Shown piece after piece: positions 6,196 through 6,212 of a DNA stretch of 6,212 bases. Source of the DNA: Candidatus Gastranaerophilales bacterium HUM_12 (GTDB lineage Bacteria > Cyanobacteriota > Vampirovibrionia > Gastranaerophilales > Gastranaerophilaceae); NCBI GenBank assembly GCA_002102825.1, contig DABJ01000011.1, positions 9,660-15,871 on the forward strand. Reading direction: 5' to 3'. Each line of letters starts with the position of its first letter. Positions within the stretch are counted from its first letter, which is position 1. A model generated the notes under the pieces. The model searched no databases and was not told the DNA's origin. It saw nothing but the letters and a program-made list of their open reading frames with translations. Made by a program: the position numbers and the translations under genes.

Positions 6196-6212
6196 AAATG
6201 ATTGCAAACGAG

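Noticed and set aside
6198..6212. Possible new gene beginning at the ATG after the HTH fragment
   Set aside because: Only five codons are visible and no Shine-Dalgarno precedes it, so it cannot be supported.

Overview
This is a low-GC (AT-rich by eye) bacterial window with ordinary, densely packed genes. It most resembles a gut cyanobacterial relative of the Gastranaerophilales/Melainabacteria (Vampirovibrionia) type. That is an inference from three things. First, there is a cyanobacterial-style VKOR–DsbA fusion. Second, there is a C-terminal piece of the pilin-like 'VDxNGxxxPNxxGxDxFxF … YFK' proteins that I associate with that lineage. Third, the base composition fits. No single marker here proves it.

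Layout. Positions 1-537 (+) hold the C-terminal part of a WYL/WCX-domain regulator that runs in from the left edge. It converges, with a 5-bp gap, on der (543-1874, -), a complete double GTPase for ribosome assembly. The 111-bp gap at 1875-1985 is a divergent promoter region with two good, physically overlapping sigma70-type promoters, one for der and one for the rightward operon. That operon (1986-3747) encodes a five-helix VKOR fused to a DsbA-like thiol oxidoreductase, followed by queH (epoxyqueuosine reductase), which starts inside the end of the VKOR gene. A 99-bp gap with its own promoter (perfect TATAAT) leads to a second rightward pair at 3847-5784: a secreted protein with TPR-like helices and a long low-complexity tail, then a small cytoplasmic TPR-like protein 9 bp downstream.

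The right end (5789-6212) is broken. A C-terminal fragment of a pilin-like protein (-) lies head-to-head with a C-terminal fragment of an XRE-type HTH regulator (+). Both lack their N-terminal parts, and they meet at a perfect 9-5-9 bp inverted repeat (6038-6060). This is either a genuine rearrangement or recombination scar or an assembly chimera, and it is the strangest thing in the window.

Functionally the left part is housekeeping: ribosome assembly, oxidative folding of exported proteins, and tRNA queuosine modification. The cysteine-containing exported proteins here (the secreted TPR protein, and the pilin-like fragment if intact copies exist) are plausible clients of the VKOR–DsbA enzyme. 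I see no tRNA, rRNA, CRISPR array, insertion sequence or convincing intrinsic terminator. I found no clear new multi-gene system. The TPR pair and the right-end junction are the parts least explained by known biology.
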